Origin: Candidatus Saccharimonadota bacterium
GTDB lineage: Bacteria > Patescibacteriota > Saccharimonadia > Saccharimonadales > Saccharimonadaceae
Length of the DNA stretch: 64,000 nt
Assembly (NCBI GenBank): GCA_027312165.1
Contig: DAICXN010000001.1
Coordinates: 46,483 to 110,482 of the forward strand
Reading direction: 5' to 3'
Position numbers and translations under genes: made by a program. Under the pieces are notes generated by a model, which saw nothing but the letters and a program-made list of their open reading frames with translations, was not told where the DNA came from and made no database searches. How positions within the stretch are numbered: position 1 is the stretch's first letter; the number at the start of each line of letters is the position of its first letter. This document shows, one piece after another, positions 8,466-17,662 of this stretch.

Positions 8466-9733
8466 AGTTAATTGATACGGTGCGTCGAGCCGGACGAAGT
8501 CTTCGGCAAGCAAAGGCGCGGACGCTACTCACCAGTCTGGCAATTGGCGTGGGGGCGTTTACGATCACCTTGGCTTTAGCGGCTGGAGAGGGTGGTCGAC
8601 AATATGCTAGCGATATTATCAGTAGCAATACCGACGTGCGCGAATTATATGTTCAGCCTAAGGGAGACGACGCTAGTCTTGATCCAACTCGCCCCAGAGA
8701 GTACGTCCCAGGGCCATCAATGCAGTTCGGTGGTGGTTTTTCACAAAAAATGCTCTCAGGCGACGACATTGAAACCTTGGAGGGGCTCGAGAACGTTAGT
8801 GAGGTGACTCCAATCTATAATGCTTCAGCTCTCTATGTCACCAGAGAGGGCCAGAAGAAATATCAAGCAGGGCTAGAGCCCCACAACAGCGCCATCAAAG
8901 ACGAAATCATAGCTGGCAGCACCGATGGTGTCGGTGATAATCAGGTTATTTTGCCGTCAGCTTTTGCTGAGGTGTTAGGGTTACCCCTTAACAGTTCATC
9001 AATTGGCCAAACGGTTGATATTGTCATGGCCAACTCAGTTACCGAAGAACAAAAGACATATACGCTTGAGGTTAAGGCAGTTGTCAAGAGCTCAATCCTT
9101 TCCGCAGTTGGCAGCACCACTCTTCGAGTCAGTCGTGACACCGTGGCAGATATGTACGATTTCAATATGCGAGGTACGCCGCTGGAGGGCGCGTTTTTGG
9201 GGGCAACAGTGCTGGCTACTGACGAGCAGAGCGTTGAAGGTGTCAAAGAGGCCATAAGTGATAAGGGTTATTTGGCTCAAACTGCTGAAGACTTAATGGG
9301 CTTTTTATTCCAGTTCATTAATGTCTTGATGGGGGTTTTGATCGGCTTTGGCGCGTTGGCGGTGTTGACAAGTGTATTTGGTATTATAAACACTCAATAC
9401 ATTTCAGTGCTTGAGCGGACTCAGCAAATCGGTCTGATGAAGGCACTTGGCATGAGGGGACGCGATGTTGGGCGACTGTTTAAGCTAGAGGCGGCCTGGG
9501 TCGGCTTCCTGGGTGGGGCGATCGGCTCAGGTCTAGCGCTACTGGCTGGAACTTTGGCTAACCCTTGGATCTCCGATGCACTTTCGCTAGGTGATTCACA
9601 CTTGCTAATTTTTCAGCCATGGTCATTTGGAGTGGTGGTTGGCGGATTGATGCTGGTGGCGATTGCTTCTGGAATTCTACCGAGTCGCAAGGCTGCTAAG
9701 CTCGACCCTATTGAAGCATTGAGGACGGAGTAG
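8462..9733 (+). CDS. ABC transporter permease, MacB/FtsX family
   Basis: This 423-aa protein has the MacB-PCD layout: one N-terminal transmembrane helix (about residues 20-42), a large extracytoplasmic domain of roughly 230 residues, then three C-terminal helices with the FtsX-domain motif ERTQQIGLMKALGMRGRDV between them and PSRKAAKLDPIEALR at the end. It pairs with the ATPase encoded just upstream. No periplasmic adaptor of MacA type is adjacent, as expected for a cell with a single membrane. Confidence 0.9.
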   Translation: MKLIDTVRRAGRSLRQAKARTLLTSLAIGVGAFTITLALAAGEGGRQYASDIISSNTDVRELYVQPKGDDASLDPTRPREYVPGPSMQFGGGFSQKMLSGDDIETLEGLENVSEVTPIYNASALYVTREGQKKYQAGLEPHNSAIKDEIIAGSTDGVGDNQVILPSAFAEVLGLPLNSSSIGQTVDIVMANSVTEEQKTYTLEVKAVVKSSILSAVGSTTLRVSRDTVADMYDFNMRGTPLEGAFLGATVLATDEQSVEGVKEAISDKGYLAQTAEDLMGFLFQFINVLMGVLIGFGALAVLTSVFGIINTQYISVLERTQQIGLMKALGMRGRDVGRLFKLEAAWVGFLGGAIGSGLALLAGTLANPWISDALSLGDSHLLIFQPWSFGVVVGGLMLVAIASGILPSRKAAKLDPIEALRTE

Positions 9734-9738
9734 TTGAT

Positions 9739-10578
9739 ATGATGGACTGGTGGCAGGCGATTATACTAGGAGTCGTTGAGGGCCTGACTGAGTTTCTTCC
9801 GATTTCAAGTACAGGGCACGTGACAATTATTAGTAAGCTGTTTGGTTTCACTATTAACTCTCCCGATATAACAGCCTTTACGGCGATTATTCAAATCGGT
9901 GCGATTGTAGCGGCAATTTTGTTTTTCAGAAAAGACATAGTTCGCATTGCTTTGGCGTGGCTTGATGGACTCTTTAATAAAAAAAGGCGCGATAACGTAG
10001 ACTATCGCTTTGGGTGGGCGGTTTTGATAGGGTCACTGCCGATAGGAATTATTGGACTGCTATTTAAGGATCACATCGAAACGACGCTGAGAAGTCTATG
10101 GGTGGTGGCGGTGATGCTCATTGTTTGGAGTGCTGTGATGTGGCTAGCCGACACTCGCACAACTCAAAAGCGCGGCGAAAAAGATACCAAATGGCACGAT
10201 ACGCTGTTGATCGGCCTAGCCCAATGTCTGGCTCTAATACCTGGCGTCTCACGCTCGGGGGCGACAATTTCAGTCGGTCTCTTCCGGGGCTTCGATCGAG
10301 TTACGGCTACGCGCTTAGCTTTCTTTCTTGGGATACCGGCGTTACTCGCGGCTGGTGTGTTTCAGGCGGCTACGCAATATGAGCATATCTCGAATGGAGT
10401 TGGATGGGGTGCCACAATTATCGCCACAATTTTTTCATTTATTGCCGGCTATGCGGCGGTAGCGTGGCTGATTGGGTTTATCTCAAAGCACAGCTATAAA
10501 GGATTTGTTGTGTATCGAGTGTGTCTTGGACTGTTAATCATGATTCTTTTGACTACCGGAGTGGTGCCAGCTGTTTAG
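9739..10578 (+). CDS. uppP: Undecaprenyl-diphosphatase
   Basis: This is a 279-aa polytopic membrane protein of the UppP/BacA family. It has the first motif GVVEGLTEFLPISSTGH near the N-terminus and the second motif GVSRSGATISVGLFRGF in the second half, which together form the active site. It dephosphorylates C55-PP to regenerate carrier lipid for the uppS/mraY/murG pathway found elsewhere in the window. Two adjacent ATG codons (9739 and 9742) are both possible starts. Confidence 0.95.
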   Translation: MMDWWQAIILGVVEGLTEFLPISSTGHVTIISKLFGFTINSPDITAFTAIIQIGAIVAAILFFRKDIVRIALAWLDGLFNKKRRDNVDYRFGWAVLIGSLPIGIIGLLFKDHIETTLRSLWVVAVMLIVWSAVMWLADTRTTQKRGEKDTKWHDTLLIGLAQCLALIPGVSRSGATISVGLFRGFDRVTATRLAFFLGIPALLAAGVFQAATQYEHISNGVGWGATIIATIFSFIAGYAAVAWLIGFISKHSYKGFVVYRVCLGLLIMILLTTGVVPAV

Positions 10579-10608
10579 ATTGGTGCATCAAGGCTGAAGA
10601 GTATCTGC

Positions 10609-10614
10609 TACAAT
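10609..10614 (+). promoter_or_regulatory. Extended -10 of serS
   Basis: TGC-TACAAT ends 6 nt before the ATG at 10621, so transcription should start at or next to the A of the start codon. Confidence 0.6.
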
Positions 10615-10620
10615 AGAGCC

Positions 10621-11865
10621 ATGTTAGACATTCGTTTTATCCGAGAAAATCCGGAGAAGGTACAAAACTCAGCAGACAAAAAAGGCTACAATGTTAGTAT
10701 CAGACAATTGCTCGAGGTGGATGAGCGGCGTAGGCAGCTCCAAGCCGAGTCCGATAAGCTACGCGAGCGGCGCAATCAGATAGCCTCGCAAATGAAGGGC
10801 GGTAAGCCATCACCTGAGGTGATAGAGCAGGGTAAGGCTGTTAAGGACGAGTTGTCTCGTCTAGAGGCTGATTACGGGGCGGTTGACGAGCAGTATCAGT
10901 CATTGCTTCAAGGCGTTCCTAACGTCATATTTGACGATGTTCCCGAAGGGGGCGAGCAGGACAGTGTCGAGATTAGGTCATGGGGCGAGAAAAAGACTGG
11001 CGCTATAGATCACCTAGACTATGCAACTAATCGCGACTGGTTGGATTTTGAAAGAGGTGCTAAGGTGGCGGGTGCGAAGTTCTACTACCTTAAAAGTGAC
11101 CTAGCACTGTTAGAGAATGCCATTACTCAGTTTGCACTAAACAAGTTGATTGCTAAAGGGTTTACTTTTATGACAGTGCCACATATGGTTAATCAGCGAA
11201 CAATGACAGGAACTGGTTTCGCGCCAAGAACCAGTGACCAGTCGGACGAGTATTCGATTGAGGCTGAAGATCTGAGCTTGATAGCTACCGCTGAAATACC
11301 CCTAACTGGGTACCATGCCGACGAGATTATTGACGAGGATAGGCTGCCTCTCCTTTATGCCGGCTTGAGTCCTTGTTACCGTAAAGAGGCCGGGGCGGCG
11401 GGCAAGCATACTCGTGGTCTATTCCGGGTCCATCAGTTCAATAAGCTAGAGATGTATGCCTTTACGCTTCCAGACAGTTCGGCAGAGGTGCACGAGCAGA
11501 TTCTGGCTATCGAGGAAGAGATTTGGCAGGAGCTCGGCGTGGCCTACCGGGTTATTAACATTGCTGCCGGTGACCTTGGGGCTCCAGCAGCAAAAAAATA
11601 CGACATCGAATACTGGTCGCCAGTTGACCAGTCATATCGGGAGCTTACGAGCTGTTCCAACTGTACGGATTTTCAGGCACGTAACCTCAACATACGGGTG
11701 CGACGAAAGGATGGTTTAATTGAAGTGGCTCATACCTTGAATGGTACGGCTGTAAGCTTAGCGAGATCGCTGGTGGTCATTTTAGAGAACTACCAAAACG
11801 CCGACGGCACGCTAACTGTACCCGAAGCACTCCAACCCTATCTGTCGGGCCGAGAAGTGATATAA
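10621..11865 (+). CDS. serS: Seryl-tRNA synthetase
   Basis: The 414-aa protein is of normal length. The first roughly 110 residues form the long antiparallel coiled-coil arm that contacts the variable arm of tRNASer (KLRERRNQIASQMKGGK). The class II core has motif 2 FRVHQFNKLEMYAFTLP and motif 3 near LNGTAVSLARSLVVILE. Besides serine it may charge tRNASec, but nothing here points to selenocysteine. A -10 box directly before the ATG predicts a leaderless mRNA. Confidence 0.97.
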   Translation: MLDIRFIRENPEKVQNSADKKGYNVSIRQLLEVDERRRQLQAESDKLRERRNQIASQMKGGKPSPEVIEQGKAVKDELSRLEADYGAVDEQYQSLLQGVPNVIFDDVPEGGEQDSVEIRSWGEKKTGAIDHLDYATNRDWLDFERGAKVAGAKFYYLKSDLALLENAITQFALNKLIAKGFTFMTVPHMVNQRTMTGTGFAPRTSDQSDEYSIEAEDLSLIATAEIPLTGYHADEIIDEDRLPLLYAGLSPCYRKEAGAAGKHTRGLFRVHQFNKLEMYAFTLPDSSAEVHEQILAIEEEIWQELGVAYRVINIAAGDLGAPAAKKYDIEYWSPVDQSYRELTSCSNCTDFQARNLNIRVRRKDGLIEVAHTLNGTAVSLARSLVVILENYQNADGTLTVPEALQPYLSGREVI

Positions 11866-11921
11866 TAGATTTATAAGCATAACAAAAACACTGTTTCCTG
11901 TAAGTAAACAAGGGGGTACGA

Positions 11922-12293
11922 ATGATAAAGAATCTAACTATAACCGGACTGAAGTACGACTTAACCGATAATACGAAAAAATATGTCGAGAAGAAAATCG
12001 GCTCACTGGACAAATATCTACCGCGTCACGCTCGAAAGAGTGTTTCAGCAGATGTAAAAATTCGTCAATTTTCAAAAACCACTGGCGATAAATATGAGGT
12101 TGAGGTAATTATCAACGTGCCTGATAAGGTAATCACAGCCAAGGACTCAACCATGAATGTATTGGCAGCAGTCGATATAGTCGAGGCAAAGCTTAATGGC
12201 CAACTGCGTAAATACAAGCAGGCTTCACTACCTCACATCGGCTTTAGGGGTGCGTTGAGCAAGTTCAAGCGAAGCTATCAGCGCGAGCGATAG
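11922..12293 (+). CDS. hpf: Ribosome hibernation factor, short HPF/YfiA type
   Basis: A 123-aa protein starting MIKNLTITGLKYDLTDNTKKYVEKKIG, the beta-alpha-beta-beta-beta-alpha fold of the HPF/RaiA family. It lacks the C-terminal dimerisation domain of long HPF, so it resembles short HPF or YfiA, which occupy the decoding centre of idle ribosomes. A GGGGG-containing purine stretch precedes the ATG. It is followed by secA, an arrangement (hpf-secA) also seen in Gram-positive bacteria. Confidence 0.9.
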   Translation: MIKNLTITGLKYDLTDNTKKYVEKKIGSLDKYLPRHARKSVSADVKIRQFSKTTGDKYEVEVIINVPDKVITAKDSTMNVLAAVDIVEAKLNGQLRKYKQASLPHIGFRGALSKFKRSYQRER

Positions 12294-12407
12294 ATTGATC
12301 ACTTTAGCCAAGCGGACCTAACAGGTATATTTCCTCTTTAAATCTTTAGACAAAAGCGCTACAATAGTAGAAGTTGTAGATTTATGCTGAAAGCGAGGGA
12401 TTTTTAG

Positions 12408-15041
12408 ATGGGATTGACGAGGCAAAAGGCGCTGACTAAGGTATTTGGTGATCCGCAAGTGCGGATATTGAAGAGGCTGCAAAAAAGAGTCGGAGCTATC
12501 AATGACCTGGCCCCAGCCTACAAAAAAATGACAGATGCGGAGCTGCGCAAGCAGACTGAGCTGCTAAAGGCGAAACTCGCTAAAAAGGGTGCTGACTTGG
12601 ATACTATCCTGCCTGAGGCTTTTGCCACCGTGCGCGAAGCGGCCGATCGCACTCTTGGAATGCGTCCATTTGACGTCCAGCTGATTGGCGGTATCGCTCT
12701 GCATGAAGGTAACGTGGCAGAGATGAAGACTGGTGAGGGTAAAACCTTAGTTGCTACCTTGCCATCATACCTCAATGCATTAACCGAAAAGGGTGTGCAT
12801 GTCGTTACGGTTAATGACTACTTGGCTCAGCGTGATGCAGGCTGGAACGGTGAAATGTTCGAGTTCTTGGGGCTAACCACTGGCTGTATCATTAACGAAG
12901 CGTCATTTGTTTATGACAAGAATTATGACAACGAGAATCATACCGATCCTCGAATGAAAAAGTTGCGCCCGGTGACTCGTAAAGAGGCCTATCAGGCCGA
13001 TATAACCTATGGAACCAACAATGAGTTTGGCTTTGACTACCTCAGGGATAATATGGTCAACGACATGGAGCTATTGCGCCAACGAGAGCTCAATTTTGCG
13101 ATTGTTGATGAGGTCGACTCGATTTTGATTGACGAGGCAAGGACGCCTTTGATTATCTCGGCTCCAGCCGCTGAAAATCCCGACAGCTACTATACCTTTG
13201 CAAAGATTGCCGCAAAGCTTGTGCCGGATGATTATATTCTGGATGAGAAGCGTCGCAGTGTTTCTTTGACCGACCAGGGTGTTGAAAAGGTTCAGAAAAT
13301 GCTCGGCGTGAAAAACCTTTACACGCCAGACCACGTCAGAAGCGTCTACCACATGGATCAAGCGCTAAGAGCGCAGACTCTATTTAAACGAGACAAGGAC
13401 TACGTGGTGACTCGAGAGGGCGAAGTGATTATCGTCGACGAGCACACGGGCCGCTTGATGCAAGGCCGACGCTACAACGAAGGACTTCATCAGGCGATTG
13501 AGGCTAAAGAAGGTGTGCCAGTTCTGCAAGAGAGTATGACTTTGGCCACAGTTTCCTTCCAGAACTATTTCCGCCTTTATGATAAATTATCTGGCATGAC
13601 AGGTACGGCATTTACCGAGGCGGAGGAGTTTCAGCAGATCTACAGTCTTGATGTTATACAGATTCCACCAAATCGACCAATTGCGCGTATCGACAAAGAG
13701 GACTTGATATTTAAGACCGAGAAGGGCAAACTGAAGGCTGTAGCCGAAGCAGTCAAGGAGTACAACAAGCAGGGCCGTCCAGTTTTGGTGGGCTCTGGCT
13801 CTATTGCAAAAAATGAACTTATTGCCGCACATCTTGAGAAAGAGGGTATCAAGTTCGAGCTGCTTAACGCAAAAAATAATGAACGAGAAGCGGCAATCGT
13901 CGAGAGAGCTGGCGAAAAGGGTGCGGTTACTCTGGCGACAAATATTGCCGGTCGAGGAACTGACATCAAGATTACCGATGAGGTAAAGAAGCTTGGCGGT
14001 CTGGTTGTGATCGGTTCGGAGCGTCATGAATCAAGGCGCATCGACAACCAGCTTCGAGGACGAGGTGGACGTCAGGGCGATCCAGGTGAAACTCAATTCT
14101 ACGTCTCTACCGAGGATGATTTAATGCGCATATTCCAGGGTGAACGCATCGCGGTGCTGATGGATCGTTTAGGTGTTGATGAAGATACGCCGATTCAAAA
14201 CCGTGCCGTCTCAAAGACGCTTGAAGCGGCCCAGAAGCGCGTAGAGGGCTATAACTTTGACACTCGCAAACAAGTTGTTCAGTACGACAACGTGATTAAT
14301 CGACATCGTCGGGTAGTCTATACGATGCGACGAAAGATTTTGGAAGGTGACAATATCCAACCCGAAATTCATCGTTTGCTTGAGGAAAAAGTCCGCGAAC
14401 TCACGGCAGTTCCTTCAAACAATAATCCAAAGTTCGTTGAAGAGTTTACCTTTATTTTTCCGGTAGATGAAACTGAGGTTGCGGAGATCGGCAGAGATAA
14501 AAAAGACAAGTCTCGATTTGCTCGAGCTCTTGAGTTGACTCACAAAGCTTATGCTAACAAAGAAGAGGAAATTGGTACCGAGCAGCTCCGCGGAGTTGAG
14601 CGAGAGGTTTATATGGCCGTGCTTGATACTTTGTGGATGCAGCATCTAGAGAACATGCAGCATTTGAGGGAGGGCATTCATTGGCGAAGTGTCGGCCAGC
14701 GTGATCCACTTGTCGAGTACCGCTCTGAAAGCCAGAAACTTTTCGAAAGTCTGCAGACCAACCTAAGAAACGAAGTGCTAAACACCATCTTCCGTATCCA
14801 CAAGCATGACGCAGTGGTTCGGCAGTCTCAGGATGATGAATATGATACAGAGCTGACACGTTTGGCGGAGTCGGCGGTTGAAAAGGGCGTCAACGAGTTA
14901 GGCTCGGGTGAAGCTAATCGTGACGATGATTTTTCAGTAAAAAAAGGCAGCAGTAACGCAGAGGTTAATCGCGCCAAAAACGCTGCTCGCAAGAAGAAAA
15001 AAGCCGCACGACAGAATCGCAAGAAGAAAAACCATAAGTAA
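12408..15041 (+). CDS. secA: Preprotein translocase ATPase SecA
   Basis: The 877-aa protein has all SecA landmarks: MKTGEGKTLVATLPSYL (Walker A), VDEVDSILIDEARTPLIIS (DEAD-like Walker B), the preprotein cross-linking domain, GRGTDIKI and QLRGRGGRQGDPG of motor domain 2, and the helical scaffold with VYMAVLDTLWMQHLENMQHLREGI. The C-terminus is a Lys/Arg-rich tail and shows no Cys-rich zinc-binding linker, so SecB-type docking is unlikely. It drives Sec-dependent export in the cytoplasm and at the membrane. Confidence 0.98.
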   Translation: MGLTRQKALTKVFGDPQVRILKRLQKRVGAINDLAPAYKKMTDAELRKQTELLKAKLAKKGADLDTILPEAFATVREAADRTLGMRPFDVQLIGGIALHEGNVAEMKTGEGKTLVATLPSYLNALTEKGVHVVTVNDYLAQRDAGWNGEMFEFLGLTTGCIINEASFVYDKNYDNENHTDPRMKKLRPVTRKEAYQADITYGTNNEFGFDYLRDNMVNDMELLRQRELNFAIVDEVDSILIDEARTPLIISAPAAENPDSYYTFAKIAAKLVPDDYILDEKRRSVSLTDQGVEKVQKMLGVKNLYTPDHVRSVYHMDQALRAQTLFKRDKDYVVTREGEVIIVDEHTGRLMQGRRYNEGLHQAIEAKEGVPVLQESMTLATVSFQNYFRLYDKLSGMTGTAFTEAEEFQQIYSLDVIQIPPNRPIARIDKEDLIFKTEKGKLKAVAEAVKEYNKQGRPVLVGSGSIAKNELIAAHLEKEGIKFELLNAKNNEREAAIVERAGEKGAVTLATNIAGRGTDIKITDEVKKLGGLVVIGSERHESRRIDNQLRGRGGRQGDPGETQFYVSTEDDLMRIFQGERIAVLMDRLGVDEDTPIQNRAVSKTLEAAQKRVEGYNFDTRKQVVQYDNVINRHRRVVYTMRRKILEGDNIQPEIHRLLEEKVRELTAVPSNNNPKFVEEFTFIFPVDETEVAEIGRDKKDKSRFARALELTHKAYANKEEEIGTEQLRGVEREVYMAVLDTLWMQHLENMQHLREGIHWRSVGQRDPLVEYRSESQKLFESLQTNLRNEVLNTIFRIHKHDAVVRQSQDDEYDTELTRLAESAVEKGVNELGSGEANRDDDFSVKKGSSNAEVNRAKNAARKKKKAARQNRKKKNHK

Positions 15042-15073
15042 TATATAACCAGGTGGGCAGAGGGTACGGGCTG

Positions 15074-16351
15074 ATGAAACACACAGTTGAGGAAATTAGA
15101 TTAAAAAATGGTGCGCGGGGACTGTTGATAGATGTGCCTGACGCAACGGTCATGAGCTTCCAGTTTCACTTTAGGGCTGGCAACCGTTACGTTCGTGATA
15201 AGGAAATCTATGAAACTGCTCATATTATGGAGCACATGGCTTTTGGGGCTAATGATAGCTTTCGTTCGGAACACGCTTACGAGCAGGAATTTACCAAGAA
15301 CGGCGCCTATCACAACGCCTATACTTCTGACTATGCTATGGTCTACGAAGCTGCCTGTGCCGACTTCGAGTGGGACAGGATCTTGGATCTACAGCGAATA
15401 GCTATTACAACTCCACGCTTTAACAACGCAGAACTAGAGGCTGAGAAGGGCAATGTCCGAAGTGAACTAACAGGCTATCTGAATAATCACAATCGGGTGA
15501 TGTGGCCGCGAATCCAGCAGGCCCTCGGTGAGGACATACTTACATTTAACCAGCGCCTGAAGACTATTTCAGGTATAACACTGAGGGACATAAAAGAACA
15601 CCACCGCCGAACACACACACTTCAAAATCTTCGATTCGTCGTGGCGGGTAAGCTGAAGGGTCGAAAAAAGCGAGTTCGAGAAATGCTTGAGAGCTGGCAG
15701 CTGGAGAGTGGCGAAAGGTTTGCGATACCGCATAACGAGTTGAATCGGGCTAATCCCGTGCTAATCAGACGCAAAGAGGCTTCCAATCTGAACTTTGGCT
15801 GGTCGCTGAGCGTCCCGCGAGAGCTGAGCGATGCGGAGGCGGATGCCATGGATAGCTTGAACCATATTCTGACAGGTACAATGAGCTCGCGAATTTTTGG
15901 GGCCGCTAGGAAAAAAGGTTTGGCTTACGGCATGTTTAGCGATACCTCTGTTGGCTTCTATGATTCGGCATGGGACTTTGGGGGCCAGGTAAATCTAGAA
16001 ACTGCAGAAGAGCTGTTCGACGTGATGGTGCGCGAGCTGAGGCGGGTAGTGAACGGTACGATTGAACCTGAGGATATCGAAGCTGCAAAATCATACGCCA
16101 TTGGACGCTACCAAATGGGGGCTCAGACTGTTGCTCAGATAAGCGGCTTTTACACTAGTCGCTACTTTGCCGACGATGTCGTTAAAGACTATGAAAAGGT
16201 TCCAGCGGATATCTTAGCGGTTAACCAGGAGCAAATTGTTGAGACAGCTCGAGAGTTCTTCTCCGCTAATACATGGGTGCTGGCTGGGGTAAGTTGTGGC
16301 GATAGGGAGCTGTTGATGAAACTTCAGGATAAGCTGGAGACGCTATTTTAG
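15074..16351 (+). CDS. M16-family zinc peptidase (pitrilysin-like)
   Basis: Read from the ATG at 15074 the protein is 425 aa. It carries the inverted zinc motif HIMEH at residues 50-54 and the downstream Glu ligand region EAEKGNVRSELTG, as in mitochondrial processing peptidase-like M16B enzymes. The C-terminal half is the usual non-catalytic M16 repeat (GTMSSRIFGAARKKGLAYGM). These enzymes degrade peptides, often signal-peptide remnants. The position just after secA fits that role but is only suggestive. The frame is open to a GTG at 15053, but the ATG matches the family start better. murD follows one base after its stop. Confidence 0.88.
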   Translation: MKHTVEEIRLKNGARGLLIDVPDATVMSFQFHFRAGNRYVRDKEIYETAHIMEHMAFGANDSFRSEHAYEQEFTKNGAYHNAYTSDYAMVYEAACADFEWDRILDLQRIAITTPRFNNAELEAEKGNVRSELTGYLNNHNRVMWPRIQQALGEDILTFNQRLKTISGITLRDIKEHHRRTHTLQNLRFVVAGKLKGRKKRVREMLESWQLESGERFAIPHNELNRANPVLIRRKEASNLNFGWSLSVPRELSDAEADAMDSLNHILTGTMSSRIFGAARKKGLAYGMFSDTSVGFYDSAWDFGGQVNLETAEELFDVMVRELRRVVNGTIEPEDIEAAKSYAIGRYQMGAQTVAQISGFYTSRYFADDVVKDYEKVPADILAVNQEQIVETAREFFSANTWVLAGVSCGDRELLMKLQDKLETLF

Positions 16352-16352
16352 T

Positions 16353-17645
16353 ATGAAAATTGCAATTGCCGGCTTCGGGGTTGAGGGTCGGGTCAATTAC
16401 AGTTATTTTCGAGCTCAGTTTCCTGAGGCGGAGTTTACGATTGTTGATGAGAGGCTGAGTCGGGAGGATCTACCTGAGGAAGCTGAGGTTATCGATGGCG
16501 AAGATGCCTTTAGTCAGCTAGAGGGATTTGACCTAGTTATTCGAACAGCCGGCTTATCACCATACAAGATTAAAACCACTGGAAAGATCTGGTCGGCCAC
16601 AAACGAATTCTTTGCTCAATGTCCAGCTAAGATTGTTGGGGTAACTGGCACCAAAGGCAAAGGCACGACAGCGAGTTTGATCACGAATATTTTGTCCGCA
16701 GCCGGCAAAAAGGTCCACCTGGTTGGTAATATCGGCGTGCCGGCTCTTGAGGTTTTGTCTAACATTAAAGCTGATGACATTGTGATTTACGAGCTGAGTA
16801 GCTTTCAGCTTTGGGACATTGAGAGGTCGCCGAGTATTGCAGTAGTGCTGATGGTTGAGCAGGATCATCTGGATGTGCATATTGATATGACGGATTATGT
16901 CAAGGCCAAGGGGCGTATTGCGCGCTACCAGCTGCCTGGTGACGTTATAGTTTATCATCCCACGAACCCTTACTCTCAAGAAATAGCGTCGGCTTCTCCA
17001 GCTAGGAAGATTCGTTATTGTACGGATGACGATGGCGCGGCGAAGGTTGAGGCGAACAATTTTGTTGTTCAGGGGCACGCTATATCTAGTTTTGACACCC
17101 TGCATCTAGTGGGTGAGCATAACTTAGATAATGCCTGTGCGGCAATCACTGTTGCGAAGCAACTAGGGGTTAATGATGAGGCGATTCGCGAAGGCATCGC
17201 CAGCTTTAAGGGCCTAGACCACCGACTTAAATTCGTGGCGGAAGTTGATGGCGTGGGTTACTACGATGATAGTATCGCGACTACGCCTGGTTCAGCTATC
17301 GCCGCCTTACGATCTTTTGATCAGCCAAAAATAATTATTCTTGGCGGGTCGGACAAGGGAGCTAACTATGATGAGATTATTAAAGTCGCCAAGGATACAG
17401 AGTCGAGGGTGGTAGCGATTGGTCAAACGGGAGAAGTAATTCATAAGCTATGTCTAGAGCATGGGGTAGAGGTTTTTCGGGAGCTTGGCGGCATGGTCGA
17501 TATTGTGCGTACCGCGTCATCCTTGGCTCGACCGGGTGATGTCGTTATTTTAAGTCCAGCGAGCGCAAGTTTTGACATGTTTTCTAGTTACGCAGATAGG
17601 GGCGATCAATTTGTAGCTGCCGTCGAGTCTCTTGGTAGATCATAA
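16353..17645 (+). CDS. murD: UDP-N-acetylmuramoylalanine--D-glutamate ligase
   Basis: The 430-aa Mur ligase has an N-terminal Rossmann-like domain (KIAIAGFGVEGRVNY), the central ATPase motif GVTGTKGKGTTASLI, the YELSSFQLWDI and EQDHLDVH catalytic segments, and the C-terminal DSIATTPGSAIAALRSF / GGSDKGANYDE domain, which is diagnostic of MurD. It adds D-Glu to UDP-MurNAc-Ala. In most bacteria it lies in the dcw cluster; here it is about 30 kb away from mraZ-murG. It is co-directional with the M16 peptidase and begins one base after it. Confidence 0.93.
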   Translation: MKIAIAGFGVEGRVNYSYFRAQFPEAEFTIVDERLSREDLPEEAEVIDGEDAFSQLEGFDLVIRTAGLSPYKIKTTGKIWSATNEFFAQCPAKIVGVTGTKGKGTTASLITNILSAAGKKVHLVGNIGVPALEVLSNIKADDIVIYELSSFQLWDIERSPSIAVVLMVEQDHLDVHIDMTDYVKAKGRIARYQLPGDVIVYHPTNPYSQEIASASPARKIRYCTDDDGAAKVEANNFVVQGHAISSFDTLHLVGEHNLDNACAAITVAKQLGVNDEAIREGIASFKGLDHRLKFVAEVDGVGYYDDSIATTPGSAIAALRSFDQPKIIILGGSDKGANYDEIIKVAKDTESRVVAIGQTGEVIHKLCLEHGVEVFRELGGMVDIVRTASSLARPGDVVILSPASASFDMFSSYADRGDQFVAAVESLGRS

Positions 17646-17650
17646 GGTGT

Positions 17651-17656
17651 TACAAT
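17651..17656 (+). promoter_or_regulatory. Extended -10 of prfB
   Basis: TGT-TACAAT ends 6 nt before the ATG at 17663 and lies just past the murD stop. Confidence 0.6.
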
Positions 17657-17662
17657 AAACTC

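Noticed and set aside
16557-17105. A 182-codon open frame on the minus strand inside murD.
   Set aside because: It lies wholly antisense to a clear Mur ligase with all motifs, so it is a shadow frame.
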